NCBI GenBank assembly: GCA_021545665.1
Contig: JAJRTX010000132.1
Location: 1-20,835 of the forward strand
Source: Zetaproteobacteria bacterium
Lineage (GTDB): Bacteria > Pseudomonadota > Zetaproteobacteria > Mariprofundales > Mariprofundaceae
DNA: 20,835 nt
Direction: 5' to 3'
Under the pieces are notes generated by a model. The model did not search any database. It was not told where the DNA came from and saw nothing but the letters and a program-made list of their open reading frames with translations. Of this stretch, positions 1 to 8,027 are shown piece after piece. A program made the translations under genes and the position numbers. Numbering within the stretch: the stretch's first letter is position 1; each line of letters starts with the position of its first letter.

Positions 1-2406
1 GATAATCTGTTATTCGATTCGCATGGGTACGGGCTGAGCAGCCCATATCCCGGTCGGATGTCACCCATGACTGCGATTGGCTTTCTACTTGCCTCTACCA
101 TCCTCATCGCACTAAATCGCAAAGAACAAAAACCACAATTTGCCTTGACCCATGTGCTGATTATCCTTCTCGCCATGCTTGCTCTGGTCGAAATCGGCAT
201 GGGCGCATTGATAACCGATGTACCTGACGCCTACTTGCATTTGGCCTCTATTTCCCTGTTTACAGCCATTTCATTTCTGCTTCTGGCCATTTCTTTATTG
301 TACATTTTCCAGCAACGTCACAATATGAGCGCAGGCCTGCTGCTATATTCCGGCATCCAGCTTATGTACGGGCTCAAATACCCGCAGAAGTTTACGCTTA
401 TCAGTATCATTTTCATCGTTCCACTGGGCATGCTGATGTGGGATGAGCTCCATCTGCATGATCATCAGGTTACTCAGGCCAGACAGAAAATTGTCGCCAT
501 TCAACATGTCAAAGAAACCGGCAAACTGCTCAAGGCCATATCCGAACATCGCGGCATGACCAACGCATATCTGTCAAACCCGAATATTTTTTCTGCGCAG
601 CTAAATATAAAAACCAAACAGGTGGATCGGTTGTTTGCAAAAAATGCTACCATGGATCATTTGCATGCCGCATCCATTGACGTGCCGAATGAATGGCCGG
701 GTATTATGGCGCGTTGGCATAGCATTGAGTCTGGTCGGCTTGATGGCCCTGCCTCATGGCAGTTACATACGGAGGTGATCACTCTGCTGGCTAAACATCT
801 GCGCGACATTGGCGTCAAAACAAAACTCTCATTTGACCCTGATTCCATAGTCAACGGTCTGTTTGCCGCACAGTTTGGCGTTTTGCCCGACCTGCTTGAG
901 CTTATCGGAGAATTACGCGGACAAGGCGCAGGCTTTATGGCCAAACAAGAGATTTCCCCTTATGGTCAATTTATGCTCAATGCTTTGAGTAACAGAATGT
1001 TATTGCTGCTGGAAGAATTCAAACAGCTTATGGGCATGGGTAATTTCAAGAGCAATGACCGCACACTATTCATGTCAGCGTTCAAATTTACTCTGTTCAG
1101 CAAAGCTTTTATCTCCTCAACGCAACGGCAAATGATCAGGAATAAGCTGTTCGACATCTCTGCTGAAGATTACTTTATACTGGGAACATACACCATTGAT
1201 CAGGGTTACGCCCTGAATCTGGCCAGCATGGCACATATTGAACAACTGCTTGAACGACGCATCAACACCAGCCTCTCAATGCAATATAATATTAAATTAA
1301 TGGCGATGGCTACAGTGCTCATCCTTGTTTTCCTGTTTGCAGCCTTCTACCGCTCGGTGATGAATACCATTGCCGCTATGGAGCAGATTTCGACAAAAAT
1401 ACGCCAGGGAGATATGGATTTATTGGATGAAATACCCGCCAACGATGAGATGGGAGATATTGTAGATTCGTTCAATTCTATCACCTATGAACTGATGCAG
1501 GTCAACTCACATATGAGGGCTGTGGTTGATTATGCCGGCGAAGCCATTATCACTATTGATGGCAAAGGTATTATCCATACATTCAATCCGGCGGCGGAGC
1601 ATATCTTTGATTATCGAAGCAAGGAAGTGATTGGAAAGAACATCACCATGCTGATGCCGGAAAGATTTCGCCATCGCCATGAGGCTGGCCTGCATCAATA
1701 TTATCTGGCCAGCGAAAGCGAGGTTACCGGAATCCGCAAGAACATCTCTGTTGCAGGTCTCAAAAAAAATACATCGGAATTCCCCATTGAGCTTTCCATC
1801 AGTGCAGTCATACTTAATGGTGAGCAGATGTTTGTCGGTTTAATCCGTGATACCAGCCAACGTGAATCACTGGAGAAACAACTTCGTCATGCCCAGAAAA
1901 TGGAGGCCGTTGGTGCCCTGATCGGCGGCGTAGCACACAATTTCAACAATCTTCTTGCCGGTATTGTCGGCCAAGCCTACCTTGCCAAACGAAAGGCGAA
2001 GGACAGACCGGATGCGCTCTCCCATCTCGAATCGATTGAATCTATTTCCAGTCAGGCGGGAGATATGATCAAGCAACTGCTAACGTTTGCTCATAAAGAC
2101 TTTGTCCATGACCAACGACGTAATACGCCACTGATCATCCTGATCAAAGAGGCATACAAAACTGCCAAATTGAGTATTCCGGAAAATATCAAGCTTGATC
2201 TGCGCATCACGGATGAGAATATTATTGTACATTGCGATGCCAGTCAGGTGCAGCAGGTGCTCATGAATATGATGAACAATGCCCGCGCGACGCCGTGGAC
2301 GATAGCACCGACAAGCAGATCAGCGTCCGGCTCGAATCCGGCATCCCCGACACCAGTTTTTTCCATCGCCATAAGAAAATGGTATCCGGCCAATACGCCT
2401 GCCTGA
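1..2406 (+). CDS. Hybrid sensor histidine kinase, N-terminal part (5'-partial, frameshifted)
   Basis: Inner-membrane sensor kinase that would autophosphorylate on His in response to a signal. The frame is open to the left edge and the residues before the first ATG (58) fit the protein, so the true start is probably outside the window. Counting from that ATG: several hydrophobic helices at about 5-140; a helical, NIT-like sensing region at about 145-400 (HRGMTNAYL resembles the NIT start); a transmembrane helix at about 408-430; HAMP to about 480; a PAS domain at about 487-610 with FixL-like MLMPERFRHRHEAG; HisKA with GGVAHNFNNLL and phospho-acceptor His627 (usual D after H is N); and the start of the ATPase domain with N-box MNMMNNAR. 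After 2286 the frame is wrong and ends in about 40 unrelated residues. The remaining ATPase and receiver lie in another frame. Either a recent pseudogene or a sequencing indel. Confidence 0.85.
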   Translation, partial: DNLLFDSHGYGLSSPYPGRMSPMTAIGFLLASTILIALNRKEQKPQFALTHVLIILLAMLALVEIGMGALITDVPDAYLHLASISLFTAISFLLLAISLLYIFQQRHNMSAGLLLYSGIQLMYGLKYPQKFTLISIIFIVPLGMLMWDELHLHDHQVTQARQKIVAIQHVKETGKLLKAISEHRGMTNAYLSNPNIFSAQLNIKTKQVDRLFAKNATMDHLHAASIDVPNEWPGIMARWHSIESGRLDGPASWQLHTEVITLLAKHLRDIGVKTKLSFDPDSIVNGLFAAQFGVLPDLLELIGELRGQGAGFMAKQEISPYGQFMLNALSNRMLLLLEEFKQLMGMGNFKSNDRTLFMSAFKFTLFSKAFISSTQRQMIRNKLFDISAEDYFILGTYTIDQGYALNLASMAHIEQLLERRINTSLSMQYNIKLMAMATVLILVFLFAAFYRSVMNTIAAMEQISTKIRQGDMDLLDEIPANDEMGDIVDSFNSITYELMQVNSHMRAVVDYAGEAIITIDGKGIIHTFNPAAEHIFDYRSKEVIGKNITMLMPERFRHRHEAGLHQYYLASESEVTGIRKNISVAGLKKNTSEFPIELSISAVILNGEQMFVGLIRDTSQRESLEKQLRHAQKMEAVGALIGGVAHNFNNLLAGIVGQAYLAKRKAKDRPDALSHLESIESISSQAGDMIKQLLTFAHKDFVHDQRRNTPLIILIKEAYKTAKLSIPENIKLDLRITDENIIVHCDASQVQQVLMNMMNNARATPWTIAPTSRSASGSNPASPTPVFSIAIRKWYPANTPA

Positions 2407-3035
2407 GTATTGCAGATAACGGACACGGCATGGATGCTGATACAATTGCTCGCATTTTTGAGCCCTTTTATTCCACCAAGGAAGTGGGTAAAGGCACTGG
2501 ACTGGGCCTGTCCACCGCTTTCGGAACGATTGAATCACATCACGGCGTCATTGAAGTGGATAGCTATCCCGATCAGGGTGCCATTTTCCGGATTTATCTG
2601 CCGATGGTTGAATCAGCCATCATCAATACCGATGATGTGCGTCAGCAGGAAGTGGTGTCCAGTCGCAATCAGGAAACGCTGCTATTGGTCGATGATGAAC
2701 CGCTGCTGCTGCACTCCACCAAAAAAGTACTCAATGAACTGGGCTATACCGTGATCAAGGCAACGAATGGAGCGCAGGGGCTTAAATGCTTCAACCGGCA
2801 TCAGGATAGCATTGCCGCCATCATTACCGATGTCACCATGCCCGAAATGAGCGGCGTAGAAATGTTCCGCCACATCAGAACCATCAATAGCCAAATACCG
2901 GGCATTTTCATCACCGGCTACGATCAGGGCCAGATTGAACTAACCGCAGACGAGCAGGTCAACACTCTCATCCTGTCGAAGCCAGTACAAATCTCCGCCC
3001 TTTCGCAACATATCGAATCCATGCTGAAACAGTAA
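2232..3035 (+). CDS. Hybrid sensor histidine kinase, C-terminal part (ATPase end and receiver domain)
   Basis: Continuation of the preceding kinase in a different frame. Homologous sequence begins at 2289 with RDAVDD, which completes the N-box; residues before that, from the ATG at 2232, are out-of-frame noise, so this is not an independent gene. It carries the G1 box (IADNGHGMD), the F box (IFEPFYSTKE) and the G2 box (GKGTGLGLST) of the HATPase_c fold. A receiver domain follows, with LLLVDDEP, phospho-acceptor Asp in ITDVTMPEMSG (codon 2829-2831) and the conserved Lys in LSKPVQ. A fused receiver suggests intramolecular phosphotransfer to an unknown output partner. The gene ends about 100 bases before xseA. 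If the frameshift is real, this piece lacks H-box and N-box and could not act as a kinase. Confidence 0.85.
   Translation: MRCQSGAAGAHEYDEQCPRDAVDDSTDKQISVRLESGIPDTSFFHRHKKMVSGQYACLSIADNGHGMDADTIARIFEPFYSTKEVGKGTGLGLSTAFGTIESHHGVIEVDSYPDQGAIFRIYLPMVESAIINTDDVRQQEVVSSRNQETLLLVDDEPLLLHSTKKVLNELGYTVIKATNGAQGLKCFNRHQDSIAAIITDVTMPEMSGVEMFRHIRTINSQIPGIFITGYDQGQIELTADEQVNTLILSKPVQISALSQHIESMLKQ
2284..2289 (+). other. Frameshift site: CG repeat expansion in the kinase N-box
   Basis: The run CGCGCG carries one CG too many. Removing two bases gives an uninterrupted NNARDAVDD N-box and joins the two reading frames into a single hybrid kinase. A -1 slip would also restore the frame but would insert an extra Ala into the conserved box, and no slippery heptamer is present, so an insertion fits better. 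Confidence 0.85.
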
Positions 3036-3060
3036 TAACATCCTTTGTCCGGCTTATTCA

Positions 3061-3081
3061 TGAAGAGGACTATCCTCATCA
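3061..3081 (+). other. Imperfect hairpin between kinase and xseA
   Basis: TGA-a-GAGGA, loop cta, TCCTC-a-TCA: an inverted repeat with one internal mismatch, located 25 bases after the kinase stop. No T-tract follows, so it is not a convincing intrinsic terminator. It may stabilise the mRNA end or bind a protein. Confidence 0.35.
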
Positions 3082-3101
3082 ACTGGGTATTAGATTTTCC
3101 A

Positions 3102-3129
3102 TTGACCTTAAGCAGGTAACAGACATCAT
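3102..3129 (+). promoter_or_regulatory. Possible sigma70-type promoter abutting xseA
   Basis: TTGACC (3102-3107), 16-base spacer, CATCAT (3124-3129). Transcription would start at about 3136-3137, at the xseA GTG itself, which has no Shine-Dalgarno sequence. This makes a leaderless message possible, but the -10 match is only 4 of 6. Confidence 0.25.
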
Positions 3130-3136
3130 TACCGGC

Positions 3137-4549
3137 GTGCCCATTACTGACTCGAACAGGCCATTATCTGTCACCGAACTGACAGCCCGCATCAAGAAAA
3201 TGTTGGAGGTAGGCTTTGCCAAAGTTGAAGTAACCGGTGAAGTATCCCGCTTAACCAGCCCGACATCCGGCCATCTTTATTTCACTATTAAAGATGCACA
3301 TGCGGCAATTTCCGCGATCATCTGGCGCTCCACCGCCATGCGGTTGAAAAACCTGCCGGAAGAAGGCCGAGAATTCATGTTCGCCGGCCATATCAGCCTG
3401 TATGAACCTCGCGGCTCTTATCAGCTTGTGATCAGCAGAGTGGAGGCTGTCGGCACAGGTAAACTGGCAGCTGAGTTTGAGCGCCGCAGACAGGACTTTT
3501 TAGAACGCGGCTGGTTCGACCCGGCACAGAAAAAATCATTACCTCCCCTGCCCAAGCATATCGGCATTGTCACCTCATCCACCGCAGCAGCCTTTGAAGA
3601 TGTAAAAAAAGTACTGATCACGCGTCCATCATGGCTGCAACTCACACTTGCTCCAGCTCTGGTGCAAGGCAATAGTGCCGCAGCAAGTATTGTCAGTGCA
3701 CTTCAAAACATGGCCGGTATGGATTTTCCGCCGGATATCGTTTTGCTGGTACGTGGTGGCGGTAGCATTGAAGACTTGTGGTGTTTCAATGATGAATCAG
3801 TCATCAAAGCAATAGTAGCATGCCCAATTCCTGTAATTTCCGGCATTGGCCATGAAATTGATACGACACTGGCCGATTTCGCTGCTGATGTTCGAGCTGC
3901 TACGCCATCCAATGCCGCCGAACTGTGCTGTCCATCCAGAGAGGAATTGCGTGAACGCATACCCAGGCTTTCGACAACCCGGGGGCTGCTCATACAACGA
4001 CTGAGACAATTAAATCAGGATCAAGACTCACTGCTCCGGCGTCAAACTCATGCATGGTTACGTCACATAGATACACGCCATCATATTGCCGAGCAACTGG
4101 CATCACGGATAAGCCATTCTGGCCATATCAGCCTGAAACACAGACAAACTCTCCTGTATATGCTGGAAAAACGACTGGCACCACTGCAGCCAGGTCAGCG
4201 CCTGCAGCAGCAACGCCTGTTGCAGGCAAGCGGGACCAGCGCACTGCACCAAGGCATGCAAATATTGTTACAAAGCAGAAAACAGTCGATTGATAACATA
4301 ACGATGCGATTGAAAGAGCTGGCCTGGCACATCCAGTTAAAACGACAAAAACTTGCTATACTACATGCTGAACTTAAGGAGCTTGACCCCTGCTGTGTGC
4401 TGGAGCGTGGTTATAGTATGAGTTACACTGCTGACGGGCAATTAATTACGCGTGCGAGCAATATACAGCAGGGTGATATTATGCATGTACATTTTCATGA
4501 TGGCACAGCCAGAGCAAAAGTAGAGTCGGTAGAGGGAGATCCATTATGA
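3137..4549 (+). CDS. xseA: Exodeoxyribonuclease VII large subunit
   Basis: Catalytic large subunit of exonuclease VII, which with several XseB subunits degrades single-stranded DNA to oligonucleotides in the cytoplasm. An N-terminal OB-fold (about 10-110) begins with the family signature LSVTELTARIK and includes VEVTGEVSRLTSPTSGHLYF. The central catalytic region holds GIVTSSTAAAFEDV, LLVRGGGSIEDLWCFNDE and PVISGIGHEIDTTLADF. A long charged helical stretch (about 270-410) and the conserved tail LERGYSM follow. At 470 residues it is close to the E. coli protein (456). The start is GTG; no ATG, GTG or TTG lies between it and the previous in-frame stop, and it leaves ten residues before the conserved motif. 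There is no clear ribosome binding site. xseB is not in the window. The stop overlaps the next gene's ATG (ATGA). Confidence 0.95.
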   Translation: MPITDSNRPLSVTELTARIKKMLEVGFAKVEVTGEVSRLTSPTSGHLYFTIKDAHAAISAIIWRSTAMRLKNLPEEGREFMFAGHISLYEPRGSYQLVISRVEAVGTGKLAAEFERRRQDFLERGWFDPAQKKSLPPLPKHIGIVTSSTAAAFEDVKKVLITRPSWLQLTLAPALVQGNSAAASIVSALQNMAGMDFPPDIVLLVRGGGSIEDLWCFNDESVIKAIVACPIPVISGIGHEIDTTLADFAADVRAATPSNAAELCCPSREELRERIPRLSTTRGLLIQRLRQLNQDQDSLLRRQTHAWLRHIDTRHHIAEQLASRISHSGHISLKHRQTLLYMLEKRLAPLQPGQRLQQQRLLQASGTSALHQGMQILLQSRKQSIDNITMRLKELAWHIQLKRQKLAILHAELKELDPCCVLERGYSMSYTADGQLITRASNIQQGDIMHVHFHDGTARAKVESVEGDPL

Positions 4550-5361
4550 ATGCTGGTATTTTTCTGAAAGTTATATTAATCATTTCAATCGGGGTTCCTT
4601 CACTACAGGCTATGGAATGGTCAGCAATCCAGGGGGATGTTGTTACGCTTGATATCATCTCCCCCGCAAAATCTATCAACCTCAAATGTTTTAACAGAGC
4701 ATGGCCGGTCAAACGGCTTGGCAAAGGGCACTGGCGCGGCTGGATTGGCGTGGACTTAAAGAAAAAACCGGGAATTTACAATATCAGTTGGACATCCAAC
4801 ACCAAAACAGTAGCAAAAGATTCACTGCTGGTTAGCAAAGGAAAATTCCGCATCTCACACATTAAAGTCAGTAAGAAAATGGCCACTTTTGATAAACCTA
4901 CACTGGCTCGAATCCGTGCAGAAGCGAAAGCATTTAAAGCTACTTACACTCAACATGTAGATGCCACACCGGACATTGTTATGTCTGGGAGGCCCGTAGA
5001 AGGCATTGAGTCCACGCCCTTCGGCGCTCAACGCTTTGTTAATGGCGAACCTCGTTCACCACATTCAGGCATCGACATTGCCACAGCGGCAGGTACAGCA
5101 ATCAAAGCCCCGCTGGCAGGGCGGGTTCTTCTTGTTGCCAACATGTACCTGAATGGCAATGCTGTTTCTATAGGTCATGGTAATGGTCTGGTAAGTATAT
5201 ATGCGCATATGCAGTCAACCGTAGTCAAGCAGGGAGAATGGGTCGAAACACATCAACTTATTGGGAAAGTTGGTAGCACAGGCCGTTCCACGGGCCCGCA
5301 TTTACACTGGGGCATTCGATTTAATAATGCTCGCGTAAACCCGGAAAGCCTGCTAAAATAA
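4546..5361 (+). CDS. M23/LytM-family peptidoglycan endopeptidase, secreted
   Basis: Zinc metallopeptidase predicted to cut peptide cross-links of peptidoglycan in the periplasm. An N-terminal signal peptide (about 1-22, ending in PSLQA) is followed by a beta-rich region (about 23-110) and a C-terminal LytM domain (about 155-268). All active-site residues are present: zinc ligands His173 and Asp177 in PHSGID and His254 in HLHW, plus His221 in YAHM and His252, so it should be an active enzyme rather than an EnvC/NlpD-like activator. Length is 271 residues. The ATG overlaps the xseA stop by four bases and has a good ribosome binding site (GGGAG, 7 bases upstream), so it is translationally coupled. 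The N-terminal domain resembles the extra domain found before LytM domains in other proteobacterial peptidases, but I cannot name it. Confidence 0.9.
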   Translation: MNAGIFLKVILIISIGVPSLQAMEWSAIQGDVVTLDIISPAKSINLKCFNRAWPVKRLGKGHWRGWIGVDLKKKPGIYNISWTSNTKTVAKDSLLVSKGKFRISHIKVSKKMATFDKPTLARIRAEAKAFKATYTQHVDATPDIVMSGRPVEGIESTPFGAQRFVNGEPRSPHSGIDIATAAGTAIKAPLAGRVLLVANMYLNGNAVSIGHGNGLVSIYAHMQSTVVKQGEWVETHQLIGKVGSTGRSTGPHLHWGIRFNNARVNPESLLK

Positions 5362-5412
5362 TAATCTGGCATCGTGGACGGGACACTACGATACTTATAT
5401 TCACCGCAAAAT

Positions 5413-5420
5413 GGAGAAGG
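5413..5420 (+). promoter_or_regulatory. Ribosome binding site fixing the response regulator start
   Basis: GGAGAAGG lies 4 bases before the ATG at 5425 (8 from the GGAG core). The upstream in-frame ATG at 5374 has no such site and would add residues unlike a receiver domain, so 5425 is preferred. Confidence 0.7.
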
Positions 5421-5424
5421 TAAA

Positions 5425-5811
5425 ATGGAAATGAAGGTTCTCATTATTGATGATGAAGATGCCGTACAAAGTATTCTGAGCGCATTTTTGAATCGTTATA
5501 TCTCTGAAAAAGGCATGCAAGGCAACATCAAAAGCATGTACGATCCGGTTGAGAGTCTATTCGAACTCACCACGCATGGTGATCAATATCAGTTAATCCT
5601 GCTGGATGTCCGCATTCCCAAACTCAGCGGTGATGAAATTTACAGTTCTCTTGAGCATGTCAATCCGGATATATTAAATCGCATTCTGTTCGTCACGGGT
5701 TATCCTGAAGACCTGTATGAGCGCTTCCCGGAAAAACAATTCAATATTCTTCAAAAACCATTTCGCTATGACGCTTTTTCCAGACAACTCGATACTGTTC
5801 TGGCCAACTGA
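5425..5811 (+). CDS. Stand-alone receiver (CheY-like) response regulator
   Basis: Single-domain response regulator of 128 residues with no output domain. The start MEMKVLIIDDEDAV carries the acidic pair of the receiver fold. The phospho-acceptor is Asp61 in LILLDVRIP, the switch Thr is Thr91 in ILFVTGYP, and the conserved Lys is Lys111 in LQKPF. It probably acts by binding a partner protein or as a phosphorelay intermediate, in the cytoplasm. It sits 63 bases after the M23 peptidase and 12 bases before a SPOR-domain gene, among envelope genes rather than beside a kinase; the nearest kinase is the broken hybrid kinase upstream of xseA. Pairing with that kinase is only a possibility. Confidence 0.85.
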   Translation: MEMKVLIIDDEDAVQSILSAFLNRYISEKGMQGNIKSMYDPVESLFELTTHGDQYQLILLDVRIPKLSGDEIYSSLEHVNPDILNRILFVTGYPEDLYERFPEKQFNILQKPFRYDAFSRQLDTVLAN

Positions 5812-5823
5812 TCTGATAGAAAA

Positions 5824-6423
5824 GTGCCCTGCCCCGTAAATTCAGATTCCAGCCAATGGCAAGCTTCAGTAAACGAGCACCGAATCGCCTGGATCGTAGC
5901 CTGCTGTTGTATCGCCACCATTTTTATCGCATCTGTATGGCCAGATCTTTTCAGCTTTAAGCCAACCTCGACAACCTCAGAAAGCGTTCAAAGGAGAACC
6001 CAGCCCCCCGTTCAACAGGAATCCCGTTTTACCACTCCAAAAAAAGAAGCCTCCCGGACTATAGAAAAACAGTCTCAACAAACTCCGGGCACGAATAAGG
6101 CAAGCGCTGCTGTAATCAGGAAAATAAAACCGGTGATCAGCAAGAGGCCCCGGCAACAAACGCCTGAAATACGTCCGGAAAAAATCGCCGTCTCAGGCAA
6201 GTACTATGTTCAAGCCGGTGCATTCAAAGAAAAATCGTTCGCCCGAAAATTGGTCAGCCAGATGAAAAAACACGGCTGGAATGCAATTATCGTACCCAAG
6301 TCAGGTTTTCATGCCGTTTGGGTTGGCCCGGAGAACAGTCGCAACGGTATTGAAAACCTGCAAAAAAGCATAAACCGTACCCTGAAAATAAAAGGCTTTG
6401 TTGTTCAAAAAAGACCATCATGA
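5824..6423 (+). CDS. SPOR-domain inner-membrane protein
   Basis: Single-pass membrane protein of 199 residues predicted to bind denuded peptidoglycan at the division septum. A short cytoplasmic N-terminus is followed by one transmembrane helix (about 22-42, IAWIVACCCIATIFIASVW), a Pro/Gln/Lys-rich periplasmic linker (about 45-120) and a C-terminal SPOR domain (about 125-196) starting YYVQAGAFKEKSFARKL and ending KGFVVQK. The layout matches FtsN/DedD-type proteins, but no FtsN-specific core is recognisable. The start is GTG with a poor ribosome binding site; no better start precedes the helix. The gene overlaps the following one by four bases (ATGA). Neighbouring an M23 peptidase supports a role in septal wall remodelling. 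Confidence 0.8.
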   Translation: MPCPVNSDSSQWQASVNEHRIAWIVACCCIATIFIASVWPDLFSFKPTSTTSESVQRRTQPPVQQESRFTTPKKEASRTIEKQSQQTPGTNKASAAVIRKIKPVISKRPRQQTPEIRPEKIAVSGKYYVQAGAFKEKSFARKLVSQMKKHGWNAIIVPKSGFHAVWVGPENSRNGIENLQKSINRTLKIKGFVVQKRPS

Positions 6424-8027
6424 AACTCCGATCCGGCATTGTTGCTGCAGGTCATCCGGCCACAGCTGAAGCCGGTGCGGCTATACTTCGCCAGGGTGGC
6501 AATGCTGTTGATGCAGCCATCGCTGCGGCATGCACATCATTCACTGCAGAACCCGTACTGACTGCTGCCGGTGGTGGCGGGTTTATGCTCGTTACACACA
6601 GCAGAAATCGCAGCATTCTGTTCGATGGATTTGCCCGCCTGCCCTCAGGCAAATCATTAATGCCCGAACTCAACACCGCGTTAAAAGCCATTCCCATTGA
6701 TTTCAGCAACACCGTACAAACTTTCCACATTGGCCAGGCCTCGATCGGCACACCATCATTAATGGCCATGTTATTTGCCGCGCATGATCAACTTGGTTGC
6801 CTGCCTCTGCATGAGACACTTGCACCGGGCATCGATGCAGCGCATAGCGGTATTCGTCTCAATCATCTACAGGCATCCTTCATCAAACTGCTACACCCCA
6901 TTCTGACTGATACCAGTGATGCCAGCAGTCTCTATGCTGCTGGCAGGCAAGGGCGCAAGGCGAAAGCAGTCTTGTCTGAAGGTGAAAATTTCTGTAATCC
7001 TGATCTTGCCAATACACTGGAGATGCTTTCCATCGAAGGGATAGCCGAGATGTATCACGGCGATCTCGCCAAAGCCATAGTTTCGTCATGCATCCCACAC
7101 GGGCTGCTTACCATGGATGATATGCGCGCTGAACAGGTACAAATTCGCTCGCCTCTGCAAATGAATTGTATGGGAGGAACGCTGCTGACTAACCCTGCTC
7201 CGTCTTCCGGTGGCCTGCTTATCGCATTTGCAGCCGCTGTCTTCGACAGGCTGCTGAAAACTGACGGGCTAAAACAACTGCCCTGGCCTGTACTGATGGC
7301 CGAATGCCTGCGCTCTGCCAGCAACAAACGCGACAGTGGTTTCAACAGCCGTATTTATCAAGCCAACATTGCAGATAAAGAACTTACCTCCGGGCAGATC
7401 GAAAGTGCAGTGCAGGCTATTCGCCTGCGCCTGTCCGGTCTGAAAGATGTCCCATGCCTCGAATCCGGCAACCGACATGGCAGCACTACTCATATCAGCA
7501 TTATGGATCGCAATGGCATGGCTGTATCACTGACTAGCAGCAATGGCGAAGGCTCAGGAATCGTCGTTCCCGGCACAGGTATTCACCTGAACAATATGCT
7601 GGGTGAAGAAGATATTAATCCGCTTGGTTTCCATGCTCTGGATCCGGGTGCAACGTTGTCATCCATGATGGCCCCTTCCATTTTCCTTGTCGATGGTCGC
7701 CCGTCTATGGTGCTTGGCAGCGGTGGTTCCAACCGTTTACGCGGTGCCATTCTGCAGACACTTGTGCGCCACAAACTACTTGGCCAAAATATTGAAACTG
7801 CTGTGTTTGCCCCCCGTCTGCATAATGAAGGCGATGAGCTTGATATCGAGCCTGATTTTCTCGATGAGCATGATCGCATGCAACTGATGAAACTGGGCTG
7901 GAAACTCGAAGACTGGCAGCAACAGAGCGTCTATTTTGGTGGCGTACATGCCATCTCCATAGATGGAAAAGGAGGCCTTCAGGCTGCGGCTGATCCACGC
8001 CGTGGCGGAGCAGTGGCATGGGCATGA
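6420..8027 (+). CDS. Gamma-glutamyltransferase-family Ntn hydrolase
   Basis: Member of the gamma-glutamyltranspeptidase family, which cleave or transfer the gamma-glutamyl group of glutathione and related compounds after self-cleavage into two subunits. The N-terminal signature HPATAEAGAAILRQGGNAVD and GGGGF are present. The predicted nucleophile is Thr356, first Thr of GSTTHIS, giving a large subunit of 355 and a small subunit of about 180 residues. Downstream motifs HLNNMLGEEDINPLGFH, SSMMAPSIF and GSGGSNR match the subgroup with NNMLGE rather than the E. coli enzyme. No signal peptide is visible, so it is probably cytoplasmic, unlike E. coli Ggt. The E. coli DFRE motif, whose Arg binds the glutamyl carboxylate, is replaced by FDGFARLP. 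Length is 535. The substrate is uncertain. It overlaps its neighbours on both sides and lacks a clear Shine-Dalgarno sequence. Confidence 0.85.
   Translation: MKLRSGIVAAGHPATAEAGAAILRQGGNAVDAAIAAACTSFTAEPVLTAAGGGGFMLVTHSRNRSILFDGFARLPSGKSLMPELNTALKAIPIDFSNTVQTFHIGQASIGTPSLMAMLFAAHDQLGCLPLHETLAPGIDAAHSGIRLNHLQASFIKLLHPILTDTSDASSLYAAGRQGRKAKAVLSEGENFCNPDLANTLEMLSIEGIAEMYHGDLAKAIVSSCIPHGLLTMDDMRAEQVQIRSPLQMNCMGGTLLTNPAPSSGGLLIAFAAAVFDRLLKTDGLKQLPWPVLMAECLRSASNKRDSGFNSRIYQANIADKELTSGQIESAVQAIRLRLSGLKDVPCLESGNRHGSTTHISIMDRNGMAVSLTSSNGEGSGIVVPGTGIHLNNMLGEEDINPLGFHALDPGATLSSMMAPSIFLVDGRPSMVLGSGGSNRLRGAILQTLVRHKLLGQNIETAVFAPRLHNEGDELDIEPDFLDEHDRMQLMKLGWKLEDWQQQSVYFGGVHAISIDGKGGLQAAADPRRGGAVAWA

Noticed and set aside
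2284..2292. Programmed ribosomal frameshift in the kinase gene
   Set aside because: No slippery heptamer or clear downstream structure; a -1 shift would add an Ala inside the conserved N-box, whereas removing CG restores it exactly.
3038..3136. N-terminal extension of xseA
   Set aside because: The frame stays open into the kinase gene but contains no ATG, GTG or TTG, and XseA homology begins after the GTG at 3137.
5380..5410. Promoter before the response regulator (TATATT box)
   Set aside because: No -35 match at 15-18 bases; the gene can be read with the upstream peptidase gene.
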